Assembly (NCBI GenBank): GCA_022695795.1 | Contig: MU404223.1 | Span: 1-53,880 of the forward strand | Length of the DNA: 53,880 nucleotides | Reading direction: 5' to 3' | Origin: Biscogniauxia marginata | Lineage: Eukaryota; Ascomycota; Sordariomycetes; Xylariales; Xylariaceae | In this document: positions 14,924 through 25,958 of the stretch, piece after piece | How positions within the stretch are numbered: position 1 is the first letter of the stretch | How the letters are laid out: each line of letters opens with the position of its first letter | Position numbers and translations under genes: made by a program | Notes under the pieces: generated by a model | Told to the model about the DNA's origin: nothing | What the model saw: the letters and a program-made list of their open reading frames with translations, nothing else | Databases searched by the model: none

Positions 14924-15186
14924 TATAATAAAAAGTAAAGGCTTATATTAATATAATTATAATAAAATATAATCTACTTTGCCTTTTTAAATTACCGTGA
15001 CAATAAAGCTTTATTTTTATGTTTTTTAACTATTTCTTTTTTAAGATTAATATAAAGTCGAAACTTTTATTTTTTTTAACTTATTTTAACTATATAGATA
15101 TTTAATGTAAGACTTATATATAATAGTAATTAACAGCTCATCACATGTCCCGAATCATTCTTTCGTATGTGTGGGTCTTTATAACA
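14924..15186 (-). repeat. Right LTR of Gypsy C (5' LTR in element sense)
   Basis: 263 bp, the same length as the left LTR. The outer 70 bases (with CACATGTCCCGAATC) are barely mutated, while the inner part is strongly AT-shifted. It is followed directly by the duplication AAACA. Confidence 0.8.
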
Positions 15187-15191
15187 AAACA

Positions 15192-15654
15192 TTATTTCGA
15201 ATAAAAACCGTAAATTTATTTTTAACTTTTTAAAAAGATATAAAAAGCTTTAAATATAAAACTATTTATAATTACGGTATATTATCTTTAAGGTAATAAA
15301 CTCTTTAAAAAAACTAAATAATAAAAATAATTATTCATTATTATAACTTTATATATTTAAACGGAATTTAAATTAACACCTTATTAGCTTTATAATAAAA
15401 CTTAAATAAAACTTATTTTAAATTTATAAAATTAACCCCGCATAAATAACTTTTTAGCTTTAAGTTATTTAAACCTTTAAATGTTTTAATTATAAAGGAT
15501 TTAAAGATATTCGAAAATATTTACTTTTTATAAAACTATATCTAGAAAAATACGGAGTTTATTATAAACTTCGCGGTAATTAATATTAAAACGCGATATA
15601 ATAATTAGTATTAAGCTTTAAAATTCGCGAAAAGAAATAAAATATTTTTTAAGT
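15192..15654. other. RIP-mutated DNA right of Gypsy C
   Basis: AT-rich continuation of the sequence interrupted by Gypsy C. No readable gene. Confidence 0.4.
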
Positions 15655-15659
15655 TATAT

Positions 15660-15859
15660 TGTTGGTAGGTACGTACGTAAGTAAAAGCAAATAACCATGA
15701 CAATATGAAAGATAGGGGTGAGACTGGTGTAATATTGATGTCTAAGGAGGGAAGTATCTACATAAGTAGGCTGGGGAACAGGTAGCCTATTTATACTTGG
15801 ACCATGTAGCTTATTCCGCATGTGGACAGGATCCACATGCCTTCGTTATTCAACCATCA
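15660..15859 (-). repeat. Solo LTR, 200 bp, little mutated (Copia-type)
   Basis: It reads TGTTGGTAGG ... CAACCATCA and is flanked on both sides by TATAT (15655-15659 and 15860-15864), a perfect 5-bp target duplication. It keeps many CpA sites in a fully RIP-mutated surrounding. In reverse complement it matches the LTR at 51813-52004 at both ends and shares its terminus with the Copia relic 3' LTR, so by inference it is a Copia-type solo LTR. The minus strand carries a TATA-like ATAAATAG. Confidence 0.85.
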
Positions 15860-15864
15860 TATAT

Positions 15865-17188
15865 AATAATTATTATTTACTTAATAAGCTATTTAAAAGT
15901 TATTTTTAATAATATGCCGACTTTTAACGAATTAAAAAACGCGTTAAACATTTAATATATAAGTTAAAACTACTAAATAACTTTAAGATTTACTTCGTTA
16001 TATCCGTTATATATTTATTATTAACCTTTAAAAGTATTAATTTTTTTAGCCGAAAAGTATTACTTTTTAGCTTTATAAAGAATAACTTAAAAAAATTAAT
16101 ATATATAAAACTAAAATTATTTTAAATTATCGCTTTAATTATATTAAAAACGAATTAATTAAAAACTAAGAAAACCACGAAAAAAGGATAAACCGGTTAA
16201 AACTAAATAAGCTAAAAAGTTAAAGCTTAAACAAAAACGAGGTAAACTACGTAAAAACTAAAAAACTTTTATATATATTTATATTAAATTTAATGCTCTT
16301 TATATAATTATAAACACTTTACTATATAAAGGTTATTAAAGTTAATAGCAACTTTTTTTGCGCCCGGTATTTAATGCGGGCTTATAAAGGTCCTTCGAAC
16401 TTATATGGAGCTTTAACCTTAAATAGCTTAAATAAGGGAGATAAGGGAGATAAAGGTCTATATAATGGAGCTTGCAAGTCGTAAGCTTACAAGGCTCCTT
16501 CTTTTTAAACATATAATTTTATTATTATTTATATACACCTTTTATACTCACGTATTAGCTTAAATTATAATTAATAATTCTTTGTTTTAAATTAAATAAT
16601 TTTACTTAATACTTTATATAATGTTTAAATAAAATATAACTAAATATTATTTATCGTTATTTTATAATTAAAAAAGCATTTTTATTATTACCTTGTTAAA
16701 TATATTTATCTTTACTTAGGTTTTTTAATTAAATATAAAATAATATAATATAAAAATTAAAAGTAATCGCTGCTTTAATTCTTTAAAAGCCTTTTAATAA
16801 AATGACGTTTAGTTTTATACTTAATTCTTCTTTATAAAGTTTATTAAAAAGTAAATTAATTTTTTATATTCCTTTACGAATTTGCGATAAAAGTTATAAA
16901 ATCTTAAAAAAGAATTATATATTTTTATTAAAATGACCTTTTTTTATTTTTTAATATTTTTTAATTTTTATAAATCGACATAAATATTATTAATTTTAAT
17001 AACGTAAAATTTATATTTATTTAAATCGATTTATAATTCAACTTTAATAAGTTTTCTTAGTACTTTATTTATATAAATAATATAAAAGTCATTTAAATTT
17101 TTTATTAAAACGTTATTAATATATTATTAAAAAGTAAATAACCTTGTTTATTAAATTAAATAATATTATTTTTAGTTTATAAAAAGCT
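15865..17188. other. RIP-mutated DNA with a repeated segment at 16380-16560
   Basis: AT-rich sequence without a gene. The piece at about 16380-16560, with GGAGCTTGCAAGTCGTAAGC and CTCCTTCTTTTTAAACATA, recurs in more mutated form at about 19975-20130. The two are direct repeats about 3.6 kb apart, on either side of the miniature elements and the truncated E2. Confidence 0.45.
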
Positions 17189-17190
17189 TA

Positions 17191-18065
17191 ACGTACCACA
17201 TAAGCGAGTGGACGAAACAAGCTCGCAGACGAAATGGTTTCCTATATAAAATCGACTTTTTCGAAAATTCATAACTTTACTTATAAAAATCGGAAAAATC
17301 TCGGATCTTTTTTTCTAGTTATATAACTATATAGTTTAACTAAAATAAAATTCAAAAAAAATAATATTAAAAAACACGAAAAGAAAACACGTAAAAACTA
17401 AAATTATAACAAAACGCACGGACCTTTTTACGTATTTCTTTATATATTTCACTTTTTTATTTTTTTGAATTTTATTTTAGTTAAACTATATAGTTATGTT
17501 ACGAACCAACCAGGGTAAGCAATCAAATGACAGGGGTACTGTTCCCACTGTTCTTGCTTCTGCACCGGACATAGATCCTGGAAGGGAAAGCAACCTATTG
17601 TCACGTGATATGGATGAGTATGGATGAGACTCATCCAAAGGTATCCAACATACCAATTGTGGGGAATGAAAGATAGAATGAACAAGTATAAAAGGAACGG
17701 TGTTTCTCATGTGTCTAGTCATTCATTCCAGTTCTTTAGCTATCAATTTAAGACTACAGTCACTCTTTGATACTATAGTGAGAGTACCTTGAAATCTCTC
17801 TGACGAACAAAGCATTGTGAATCTCTTGAACCAATCTCAATCCACTGTTACCTTCAAATCAAGAAAACCTAGTACGTACTCACCTGTGAAGTCAGCTGAC
17901 TAGGAACACACAGGGAGGTTCGTCACAAGTTATATAACTAGAAAAAAAGATCCGAGATTTTTCCGATTTTTATAAGTAAAGTTATGAATTTTCGAAAAAG
18001 TCGATTTTATATGGGAAACCATTTCGTCCGCGAGCTTGTTTCGTTCACTCGCTTGTGTAGTACGT
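17191..18065. mobile_element. Miniature TIR element MITE1, split by a solo LTR
   Basis: Its ends are ACGTACCACATAAGCGAGTG on the left and the matching inverted CACTCGCTTGTGTAGTACGT on the right, with TA on both sides (17189-17190, 18066-18067). Removing the 431-bp LTR and one copy of its 5-bp duplication leaves about 439 bp. The inner arms are long inverted repeats (ATCGACTTTTTCGAAAATTC on the left, the complement on the right). There is no coding capacity. The same TIR type ends E2 and the right side of E3 and opens the element at 53800. Confidence 0.75.
17497..17927 (+). repeat. Solo Gypsy LTR, 431 bp, nearly unmutated
   Basis: It reads TGTTACGAACC ... GGTTCGTCACA with a perfect duplication AGTTA (17492-17496 and 17928-17932). 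A TATA box (GTATAAAAGG) near 17684 and the U3-to-U5 order show its sense strand is plus. It is the best preserved member of the LTR family of Gypsy elements A and B, where the same sequence runs in the opposite orientation with C-to-T damage. Open frames inside it on the minus strand are not genes. Confidence 0.9.
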
Positions 18066-18067
18066 TA

Positions 18068-18496
18068 ACGTGTTTTATATACGAGTAAGCCACATAAGCG
18101 AGTAAGCCACTTGATTTCTTATATAAAATCGACTTTTTCAAAAATTCATAACTTTGTGCGTAAAAGTCGTAAAACCTTTAGACCTTTTTCATTAGTTATA
18201 TAATTATAAAGTTTAACTAAAACTAAAATTAAAAAAATTACTTTTAAGAGATGCGAAAAGAAAACGCGTAAAAACTAAAATTAAAATAAAACGCATGGAC
18301 CTTTTTATAAAGGATTTAGTTTTTAATTTTTTTAATTTTATATTTAGTTACTTTATATAATTATATAATTAAAAAATAAGCTCCGGGGTTATTACGATTT
18401 TTACGCGCGAAGTTATAAATTTTTGAAAAAGTCGATTTTATATAGGAAATTAAGTGGCTTACTTACTTATGTAACTTACTTGCATATGAAACACGT
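18068..18496. mobile_element. Miniature TIR element MITE2
   Basis: 429 bp, ends ACGTGTTTTATATACGAG and GCATATGAAACACGT, followed by TA (18497-18498). On its left it shares one TA with MITE1 (18066-18067). Inner arms resemble those of MITE1 (ATCGACTTTTTCAAAAATTC), but the outer 15 bases are of the E1 type rather than the MITE1 type. No coding capacity. Confidence 0.7.
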
Positions 18497-18498
18497 TA

Positions 18499-19895
18499 AC
18501 CATTTTTAAATTAAAAAAAAACTAATTTAATTACGCGAAATTTAATTTATATATTTGAAATAATTATTATAATAACGAAAATTTTTTTAAAGTTAATTAA
18601 AAAGTTTTTTTTATAATATAAATATAATAACGGTTTATTAAATTTTATAAATAATTATTATATAATTATTTTAAAATATTAAAACATACGAAGTTAAAAA
18701 GTTAAAACTTATATAATAAATAACTAAATATATAAAGTGTAATAATATTTTTTAATAATAATTTTCGAAGTTAATAAAATAATAACTTTTATAACTATTT
18801 AAAATTAAAAAGCACGTAATTCTTTTTATTTTATTTTTTATATATTTATAAAAATACTTTATAAAGTTTATATTAAACTTATTTATAATTTAGTTATTAT
18901 TTAATATTATAATTTTATTTTTTAGTAATAATAAATTATCGCGATATTATAAAGCGAAATGTTTTTAATTATTAAAATAAAATATAATAATAAAATATAA
19001 TTTAAATAATTATAACTTATTTTTAATTATTTTATAAAGTTTATTATAACTATTTATATTATTTTATATTTATTATTATTATATTAGTTTTAATAATTAT
19101 TTTAATTATAAATCTTATTTTATTAAAATTATATATATCTTTTTTCAAATATTATACTTTATAATTATATTACGTATTAATTTATATTATTTTCGATATA
19201 TATTTAAGTTTTCGTAAAAAGTTTTTAATAATTGATTCGTTTATTTAAGTACGTTTAAAAGGGTTTTTATTACTATATAAAATTAAAAACTTAGTTTTAT
19301 TTGATACGCTTCGCGTCGCGGTCGCATAATAAGATATTTATTATCTTAATAACATAATAAAAACGAGAAAGAAATAATTAATTATTTAAGTTAATAATAC
19401 GTTAAACGATTATAACCTCTTTATAAAGTATAAGCTTTTAGAAATTTAATATAACGATTAATCGCGTAAATATATTTTTAAATTATTATCGTAATATAAT
19501 TTTAAAAACATTATAAATTTTCGATAATTAATAAAAACTGATATTTAAATAACGTTATTTATAAATAATATTTTCGGTTATTAAATTAAATTAATTAATA
19601 AAACAAAACCTAAAAAATAAAAATAAAATATATAATTATAATTTTATACGTTTTAAAAATAATAATAAATATATTAATTCTTAATTAAATAATATAAATT
19701 ACACTTTAAAAAATTAAATATTTAATATAAAAAAGTATTTGGTTTTTTAAAGTGTAAAACTAAATAAAACAGTTTAAATAATAGTAATTATTAATTAATT
19801 TTAATGCGGCGTAAATAATCTTTAATAATTAAAAATGTAATAACTATAAAATTTTATTCGCGAGCTTGTTTTATTTACTTACTTATGTGGTACGT
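18499..19895. mobile_element. Truncated family-E transposon, copy E2
   Basis: From about 18510 it aligns with 47,850-49,237 (right part of E3), for example at AAACTAATTTAATTACGCG. The right end GTGGTACGT followed by TA (19896-19897) is intact. The left third is missing; MITE2 abuts it. The TIR is of the ACGTACCACATAAGCG type. A CpG-rich patch near 19300-19330 (GCGTCGCGGTCGC) is shared with E3. Confidence 0.65.
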
Positions 19896-19897
19896 TA

Positions 19898-20330
19898 TTA
19901 ATATTTTATTTATAAATATAAAATAATTAAAAATATTATAAACATTTAAAATAAGAATTAAAAACTAATATAAAACTATAAAGGTTTAAAAGACCTTATA
20001 AACTTTAGTTTTAAATAATTTAAATAAAAAAGATAAAAATTTATATATATAAAGCTTATAAGTTAAAAGCTTATAAAGTTCCTCCTTTTTTATATAATTT
20101 ATTTATTTATATTCACTTTATATATATATTAAAAACCTTTTTTATTTACGTTTTAATTTAACTTTATAAACTTAATAATTACCTTCATTTTCACCTTTTT
20201 TTCATTTTTCCTTTTTTACTTTCTTTTTCTCGTTTTATATAAAATTCGAGGATTAATAATTAAAGCTAATAATATTTAATTGAAAAGTTATAACTATATA
20301 TAATCGCACTATTTATTAGAGGCACGAGAG
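19898..20330. repeat. RIP-mutated DNA up to the island edge, with direct repeat 19975-20130
   Basis: Contains the second, more mutated copy of the 16380-16560 segment. A small perfect inverted repeat AGTGGTaaaACCACT lies at about 20357, just inside the boundary where composition returns to normal. Confidence 0.45.
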
Positions 20331-20982
20331 GCCTTCCTTAAGAATAAAAGGCTATAAAGTGGTAAAACCACTATAAACTAGGCATATTATAAAAAAGATA
20401 TGTTTAATCATAGTGAGAGGTATTTTGTATATGTATTTATAAGTGTGGGACATCTATTTGCCATTCACTTATTTACTTGCCACCTGAATTGGTCAGGGCC
20501 TGTCCTTCGATATCCCCGGTGCCACTCCGGTACCCCCGGGCCACCGAATATCTCCACTTTCCAGCAAATATAATCCATCTTATCATTACATATTCGTCCC
20601 ATTCTAATATGTGTTTATTAGGAGAAGGGGTATTTTGGTTTACCTCTTGTAAAAGAGATCTGTAAACCCTATGTGCGAAAGGGATAAATCTTAACTGAAG
20701 GGTGCTGGCGAGGCGAAGGTCTCGGTATATAACCGTCACTAATACCAGCTAGACTGCGATTTGATAACCAGCACTATTAGAAAGTTGTAAGTACAGTGTC
20801 GCATTCGCCTAGAACGACGACTATCTTTCGATGTAGTGCCCTCTGCGAACAGATCAAGATGCTAGCGGAGAGGAACCTGTAGATCGTCGAGACAAAACGT
20901 GGGATGGAGCAGAATAGGCAAGCCGAGCATAGAAATGGAGAATTAGCCGCGCTGCCCACAGCCCATAATCATGATCTTTATT

Positions 20983-20983
<1 letters not shown>

Positions 20984-21037
<54 letters not shown>
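20984..21037. repeat. (TCA)18 microsatellite
   Basis: Eighteen perfect TCA units in a row, about 880 bp upstream of the xylose reductase start codon. Read in one frame it gives a run of His. Confidence 0.95.
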
Positions 21038-21142
21038 CCAGACTCTCTCGTGTTGCCCCCACCAGAAAGAGGGAGAGAAAGAAAAAAAAAAACAATGCGC
21101 CTGCGACTGCATCATAACCAGGGCTACTGCTACTGCAATTCA

Positions 21143-21148
21143 GGCTAA
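21143..21148 (+). promoter_or_regulatory. Possible XlnR-type site GGCTAA
   Basis: GGCTAA is the consensus bound by XlnR/XYR1-type xylan regulators, which control xylose reductase in several moulds (known biology). A second candidate, GGCTAG on the minus strand, lies at 21621-21626. Two hexamers in about 900 bp are close to chance, so this is only a lead. Confidence 0.2.
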
Positions 21149-21427
21149 ATACAACCTTGACGCTCGCCGCATCATTCCAGCCCCGGAATTCGGCGGACTC
21201 ACTCTAAGCGAATAAAATCTTGAGCTAGGTCTAACGAATATTTCCTTTGTCTATAGGAGGGGCTGGATGGCCATGAAGGGGAGCTCCTTCACGACCAAGC
21301 CGGGTAAGGGAACTTACATACGTATGGGGCTGGTCCTGTAAAGCCTGTGTGGTTCCATTGGGGCGAGCAGGCAGGCGTGGACCAGAGCTCTCTAAATGCA
21401 CAAATAAGAGGGGTATCGCATCGTGAT

Positions 21428-21453
21428 AACCCCCATGTTGAACATGGGGGGTT
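21428..21453. promoter_or_regulatory. Long near-perfect palindrome upstream of the reductase
   Basis: AACCCCCATGTT, one G, then AACATGGGGGGTT: a 12-bp arm with a single extra G in the right arm. It could be a dimeric-factor site or form a hairpin. It lies about 465 bp upstream of the ATG. Confidence 0.45.
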
Positions 21454-21722
21454 AAAGGACCGAGAGGGACAGAAGGGAATGGTCAGCCGCCGCCCTTAAT
21501 TCTTTCGTGTGCTATACTGTTGGTAGTTGCTGCGAGTATTGCATTGACTAGGTCGTATTACCCATACCAATCATCATTCGGTTTTCAAGACACAGAATCG
21601 TCCGTTGCATGTAGTGTGGTCTAGCCTTAGAAAGATAGGAGTGTGACTACGAGCCGCTCTGATCATCAGGTTAATAATAATTATCGCAACTCTTTTGCCC
21701 ACCCATCCCATACATAGAGGAG

Positions 21723-21732
21723 TATATATATA
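21723..21732 (+). promoter_or_regulatory. TATA-like element of the reductase gene
   Basis: TATATATATA lies 75 bp before the upstream ATG (21798) and 195 bp before the conserved start (21918). With a usual TATA-to-start distance of 30-100 bp in fungi, transcription would begin before 21798, so both ATGs would be in the mRNA. Confidence 0.4.
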
Positions 21733-21917
21733 TCAAAGGGCCCATCCCATTTGCTCTGCTAGATCGTGTAATTCTCCCTCCACATATACACTCTCTCATG
21801 CTCGCCCTCCGCCTCTCCTATACACCCCTGTGCTCAAGAGCATCTATATTGATATCCCGCTCTACGCGAACGATTACGAGAATCCAGCCCTCTCTTTATA
21901 GACGATCGATCACGACC

Positions 21918-23449
21918 ATGGGTCCCACCATCAAGCTGAGTAGCGGCTACGAGATGCCCCAGGTGGGCTTCGGACTGTGGAAGGTCGACAACGCGGTGGC
22001 CGCCGACACCGTCTACAACGCCATCAAGACGGGCTACAGATTGTTCGATGGTGCTTGCGGTAAGAACGAGTGATCTTTCTTTCGCAACTCTCTGTTTCTC
22101 CTCTCTCGAGGGGTAAAAGAAAAGACAGGTAATATTGAAAATACCCCGCCAAATAGCCAAACTGCTAGGGGACCCCTGCTCGCTATCTCGGAGAAATAAT
22201 GCGAGTCTTGCTTTCGTCACTTTCGGCGAACCTACCCGTGAAAAAGCGCCCCTATATGCCCTAGATCCCTCCTAATCCTTCTCCACACATACACGCACAT
22301 AACCTAGTCTCTCTCTGTTCCTGGATCCCAGCCCCCTCGGGTGACGCGACCCGGTGGCGGCGACGCACTAGGTGTTAATACCAGCTTACTTATTTGCTTT
22401 CTTCCCGCGCAGACTACGGCAACGAGAAAGAATGCGGGCAGGGCGTCGCGCGGGCGATCAAGGACGGGCTCGTGACGCGGCAGGAGCTCTTCATCACGTC
22501 GAAGCTCTGGCCCGTGTTCGAGGACGAGGACAAGGTGGAGCCGGCGTGCCGGCGGTCGCTCGCCGACTGGGGGCTCGACTACTTCGACCTGTACCTGATC
22601 CACTTCCCGGGCGCGCTCAAGTACGTCGACCCGGCCGAGCGGTACCCGCCCGGCTGGCACTACGACGGCAAGTCGACCATCGTGCGGTCCAACACGCCGA
22701 CGCACGTGACGTGGCGTGCGATGGAGTCGCTCGTCCCCAAGGGCCTCGCGCGCTCCATCGGCGTGTCCAACTTCCAAGCGCAGCTGCTGTACGACCTGCT
22801 GCGGTACGCGACGATCCCGCCGGCGACGCTGCAGATCGAGCACCACCCATACCTGGTGCAGAAGGAGCTGCTGGCGTTGGCCAAGACCGAGGGCGTCGCC
22901 GTGACCGCGTACTCGTCCTTCGGCCCGGCGTCGTTCCTTGAGTTCGGCTTCCCGCACGCCAAAGCCCTGGTGCCGCTGATGAAGGACGATCTCATTGTCA
23001 GTCTTGCGGCCAAGTATGGCAAACAACCGTCGCAGATCCTGCTGCGCTGGGCCACGCAGCGCGGGCTTGCCGTTATCCCCAAAACTAGCCGTGTCGAGGT
23101 CATGCCCCAGAACCTCGACGTCACCAGCTTCGACCTCGATCAGGCCGATATCGACAAGATCACCGCCAAGGACCTGGGCATCCGGTTCAACCAGCCCTCG
23201 AACGTGAGTTTTCAACTTAACCTCCCCCATCTTTCCTAGCACCCTATAGCCGTAGGTATCTACCTACTATTATGTTGTTATCCGCGGGCTACTGCACGAT
23301 AGCTGGCACCATGATTTCCTTTTCTCGGTTTCTAGCTATTCCGTGAATATATCAGCATCACATCCCCAATACAGAGAAAAGGCCTGTATGCTAACTGTTA
23401 TGTTCACCTTTAGTACTTCGCTACCGATAAGTTGTGGATCTTCGGCTGA
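21918..23449 (+). CDS. NAD(P)H-dependent D-xylose reductase-type aldo-keto reductase
   Basis: Likely reduces D-xylose (and similar aldoses) to xylitol, the first step of the fungal pentose pathway, in the cytosol. Exons 21918-22059, 22413-23203 and 23414-23449 give 322 aa, usual for the family. Intron 1 (353 nt, GTAAGA...GCAG) joins RLFDGAC to DYGNEKE; intron 2 (210 nt) has a perfect GCTAACT branch site and brings in the usual tail ending LWIFG. The catalytic tetrad is complete: Asp44, Tyr49, Lys78, His111 (in DLYLIH), and GVSNF is at 164-168. The cofactor loop reads IPKTSRVEV, whereas classical xylose reductases have IPKSNxxxR, so Lys271 is kept but the Asn and the final Arg are not; cofactor choice may differ. 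The start at 21918 has a good context (GACCATGG); an in-frame ATG at 21798 would add 40 residues. Very high GC in exon 2 contrasts with the flanks. It could be a related aldose reductase paralogue. Confidence 0.9.
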
Positions 23450-24010
23450 AGTGGCTGCGGCTAGGCCTGGTGATTTTTTGCCATGTTACAATTATGTCTT
23501 GCTACGCGACGGGTATTCATTAGATTCAGACTCAGACAAAGACAAAATTTGCATGTGATAAAAATCTTGCTCGTCCGCGTATGCGGTTCCTCTAGCACTT
23601 CCGGGAAATTGTAGTCCTGCTTTACACACATTGGAGACAGCCATGTTAGAGTCAGGAGGGTGATCTAGACGGGTATTCCTATATTGTATCGTAGTCTCAT
23701 TATCGATGATAGTTTTAAATAGACCCACGGAACTCGAAAGATATCCCCCTTTTCGCGTGAGCCCATCAATGTCTTACTGCCCTCAGATCTCGAGGCCCCA
23801 CAAAAAATATCCCGTATTATGAAATTTGGAGTTCCGCATGCTCCGGATGCTGTCCTATCCCTTAAATGGTCTTGGGAGAAGAAATGATGTATTAATGACC
23901 ATCCCTGCATAATAGAGACGGTGCCCTGGCACAAGAACCTCCAAAACTCCGTTGCTATGCAATTTGAAAAGGCCATGCCCATTTGGTTTTGCTTACATGA
24001 TAAGTGTATA
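23450..24010. other. Intergenic, between convergent genes
   Basis: Short 3' region shared by the reductase and sds22, which converge here. Open frames on both strands lack codon bias or domains. Nothing further seen. Confidence 0.5.
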
Positions 24011-25271
24011 TCAAACTGTCTTGACAAATGCTATATAGTCGTCAGTTGCTTGATTTCAGGGACAACGTAAGAGACTGCTACTCACTGGCATCAATCTGTT
24101 GCACCTGTGGTAAAGCGAGCCGCACTTTGTTCCGATAAAGGGCAGGTTGCCTCAACTGCACAGGGTTTCCTTCAAAGTAGACGGTCGTGAGATGCTCCTT
24201 GTCAGCCAACTCGCGCTCCATATCTGCGAACTCGGATATTTGGTTGTAGCTCGCCCAGACTTCTTCAATTTTCTTCAGGTTGCCCAGGCCCTTCAGGCTT
24301 TTAACTATGTTGTTCGAGATATCAATAGTTGCCAGGTTCGGGTTTCCATCTAGACCCTCGAGGCTCTCAAGTGCGTTGTGGGAGATGTAAAGCTCCTCCA
24401 GTTGGGGCACTTGGCGCAGCGGTGACAGGTCCTTTATTCGGTTAGACTGGATACTCAGCAGTCTTAGTTTCGGCAAGCCGGATAGACCCTTTATCTCGGT
24501 TATCTTGTTTTTGGCCAGCCAGAGCTCCTCCAAGTTCTTCAGGCCATCTAGGTTCTGGATCTCCCGTATCCTATTCGACCCAAGCTCTATTTGTCGAAGG
24601 TTGGTTAGGGTGCTTAGCCCCTCAATGGTGCTGATCTTGTTCGATACAAAAAATAGGTCGGTCAGCTGGGTCAGATGTTCGATGTGTTTGATGTGCTTGA
24701 TTTTGTTGAAGCTCAGGTCGAGTAGGGTGAGTTGCGTAAGGTCGTCTAGGCCCTTGACATGTGAAATGAGGTTATCGTAGAGATCTAGCTCTTGCAGGGT
24801 GGGTGCCAAATCGGACAATCCCTCGACGTGCTGCACGAGGTTCTGACGCAAGCATAGCCGCATCACCTTCTTAAACCGTTCGAGCCGGAGCGCTGGGATC
24901 GAGGAGATGCGGGAGTGTACGAGATTGATTTCATCCGTTTCGGGATCTTCGTCATCGAGAAGGTCTAAGGAGGCGGGCGATGTGACGGTTAACAAAGGGC
25001 ATTGGAAAGATCAGACGGACTTACCTTCATCAGCACTAATCTCCTCTCCCGGCAGGACATTTTCGTCGTCAGAATACTCAGGGTCGGTGAGAGCCTCGGG
25101 GTTCTGCAGAAGGGCATTGCGGTCGATGCGTAGCTTGCCGTCCCAACCTTTGCTATCCCTCAAGGCAGGGCTCGGCAGGTCATCTCTGCGCTCAGTACGG
25201 GTCTCATCCTCGATGACTTCTATATGTTGAGGCGATTCGTCTCGGGCGTCTCTGTTGATTTGTCCGGGCAT
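24011..25271 (-). CDS. sds22: Sds22, protein phosphatase 1 regulatory subunit
   Basis: Sds22 binds and directs the catalytic subunit of protein phosphatase 1 (Glc7/Dis2) and is needed for mitotic exit in yeasts (known biology). Exons 25271-25025, 24964-24086 and 24030-24011 give 381 aa. Introns are 60 nt (GTAAGT...TTAG) and 55 nt (GTGAGT...TATAG, branch CTGAC). Without the second splice the frame stops at once after QQIDAS; splicing to a 20-nt exon restores the conserved ending IDATFVK, followed by TV. The first 95 residues are acidic and low in complexity. About 12 leucine-rich repeats of 22 residues follow, of the SDS22 type (LxxLxLSxNxIxxIxGL), for example LTLLDLSFNKIKHIKHI, closed by the LRR cap VRLALPQVQQIDA. 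The gene converges with the reductase and diverges from the hydrolase. Identification is firm; the tiny last exon is easily missed by gene finders. Confidence 0.95.
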
Positions 25272-25958
25272 GATGTAATGCGGTGTGGGGTGCTGCTGGT
25301 GCTGCGGGTGTAGTCGCGATGAGGGGGTGTCGAGGATTTGGAGGTGGGAGGAAAAGGGTGCAACAAGGTTGGAGAAGGGGAAAAGCTAAACTACGTCTGG
25401 AATTGTACAAAAGTCAGGTCATTTTAAGAAGACTCAAATTGATGCTGGTCGTAGCTACCCGCAAGAACGATGTTGGTTCGCCTCTGGTTCCATGGTCCAC
25501 CGAAATAAACGGGACCAATCACCAATTACGCCCTACCTACCGAATATTGGGGAATGAGGGAGGAGTGACGCTAAAAGCGGGGAAATGTCGAATTAAGAGG
25601 TATCGAGGTATTTATACATACATGCATATGATGCACCAATGCGTAACTCGTCACCTACCTACATAGGTACCTATAAGTACATACCTAAGGTTAAGTACAT
25701 GCAACTTCTACATCACATGCTGTTCTCCTTATTCCATTGTTCTCCTCATCTTATCTCGATTTCATCCTCGTTCCCTGTCATACCTCACTTCTAATGTACG
25801 TATAGTAGCAATTCCTCTCCATCACGTAGCGATCCCCCTCCCTCCCGTATTTTCTCGTCCTCCAATGCTCGTAAATATCAGTCCACTCCAGACTATCCCA
25901 GCGTTGCTTTACCCCGCTTGGAGGCTTTGTTAACCATGCTCTTTCGTTCGCAATCACT
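25272..25958. promoter_or_regulatory. Divergent promoter of sds22 and the BEM46-like gene
   Basis: 687 bp between the two start codons. It contains the low-complexity motif ACCTACCTACATAGGTACCT (25652-25671) and pyrimidine-rich stretches before the hydrolase start, typical of fungal core promoters. No clear TATA box. Confidence 0.5.

Larger units (their letters stand above)
8779..15186 (-). mobile_element. Ty3/Gypsy retrotransposon C, complete but RIP-dead
   Basis: A 6408-bp element with two 263-bp LTRs and a perfect 5-bp target duplication AAACA (8774-8778 and 15187-15191). A pyrimidine-rich tract just inside the left LTR suggests a polypurine tract on the minus strand, so transcription would run right to left. 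On the minus strand near 11,500-11,230 a Gypsy reverse transcriptase is readable: KTAFHFKYELYKYIII, then a diverged YIxDIL box reading YINNIF, then NNLKKYNRLIKKLFK. Both catalytic Asp of the box have become Asn, the G-to-A change expected from RIP. Gag and integrase were not resolved. A Lys-rich repeated unit lies near 13,665-13,700. Confidence 0.8.
20331..21240. other. Left margin of the gene island, no supported gene
   Basis: Composition is normal from about 20420, but I see no gene with convincing protein features or splice structure. Open frames on both strands (20473-20739 minus, 20904-21215 plus) have no recognisable domain; the second is dominated by poly-His from the trinucleotide repeat. 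This may be the distal promoter of the xylose reductase gene or a gene remnant. Confidence 0.4.
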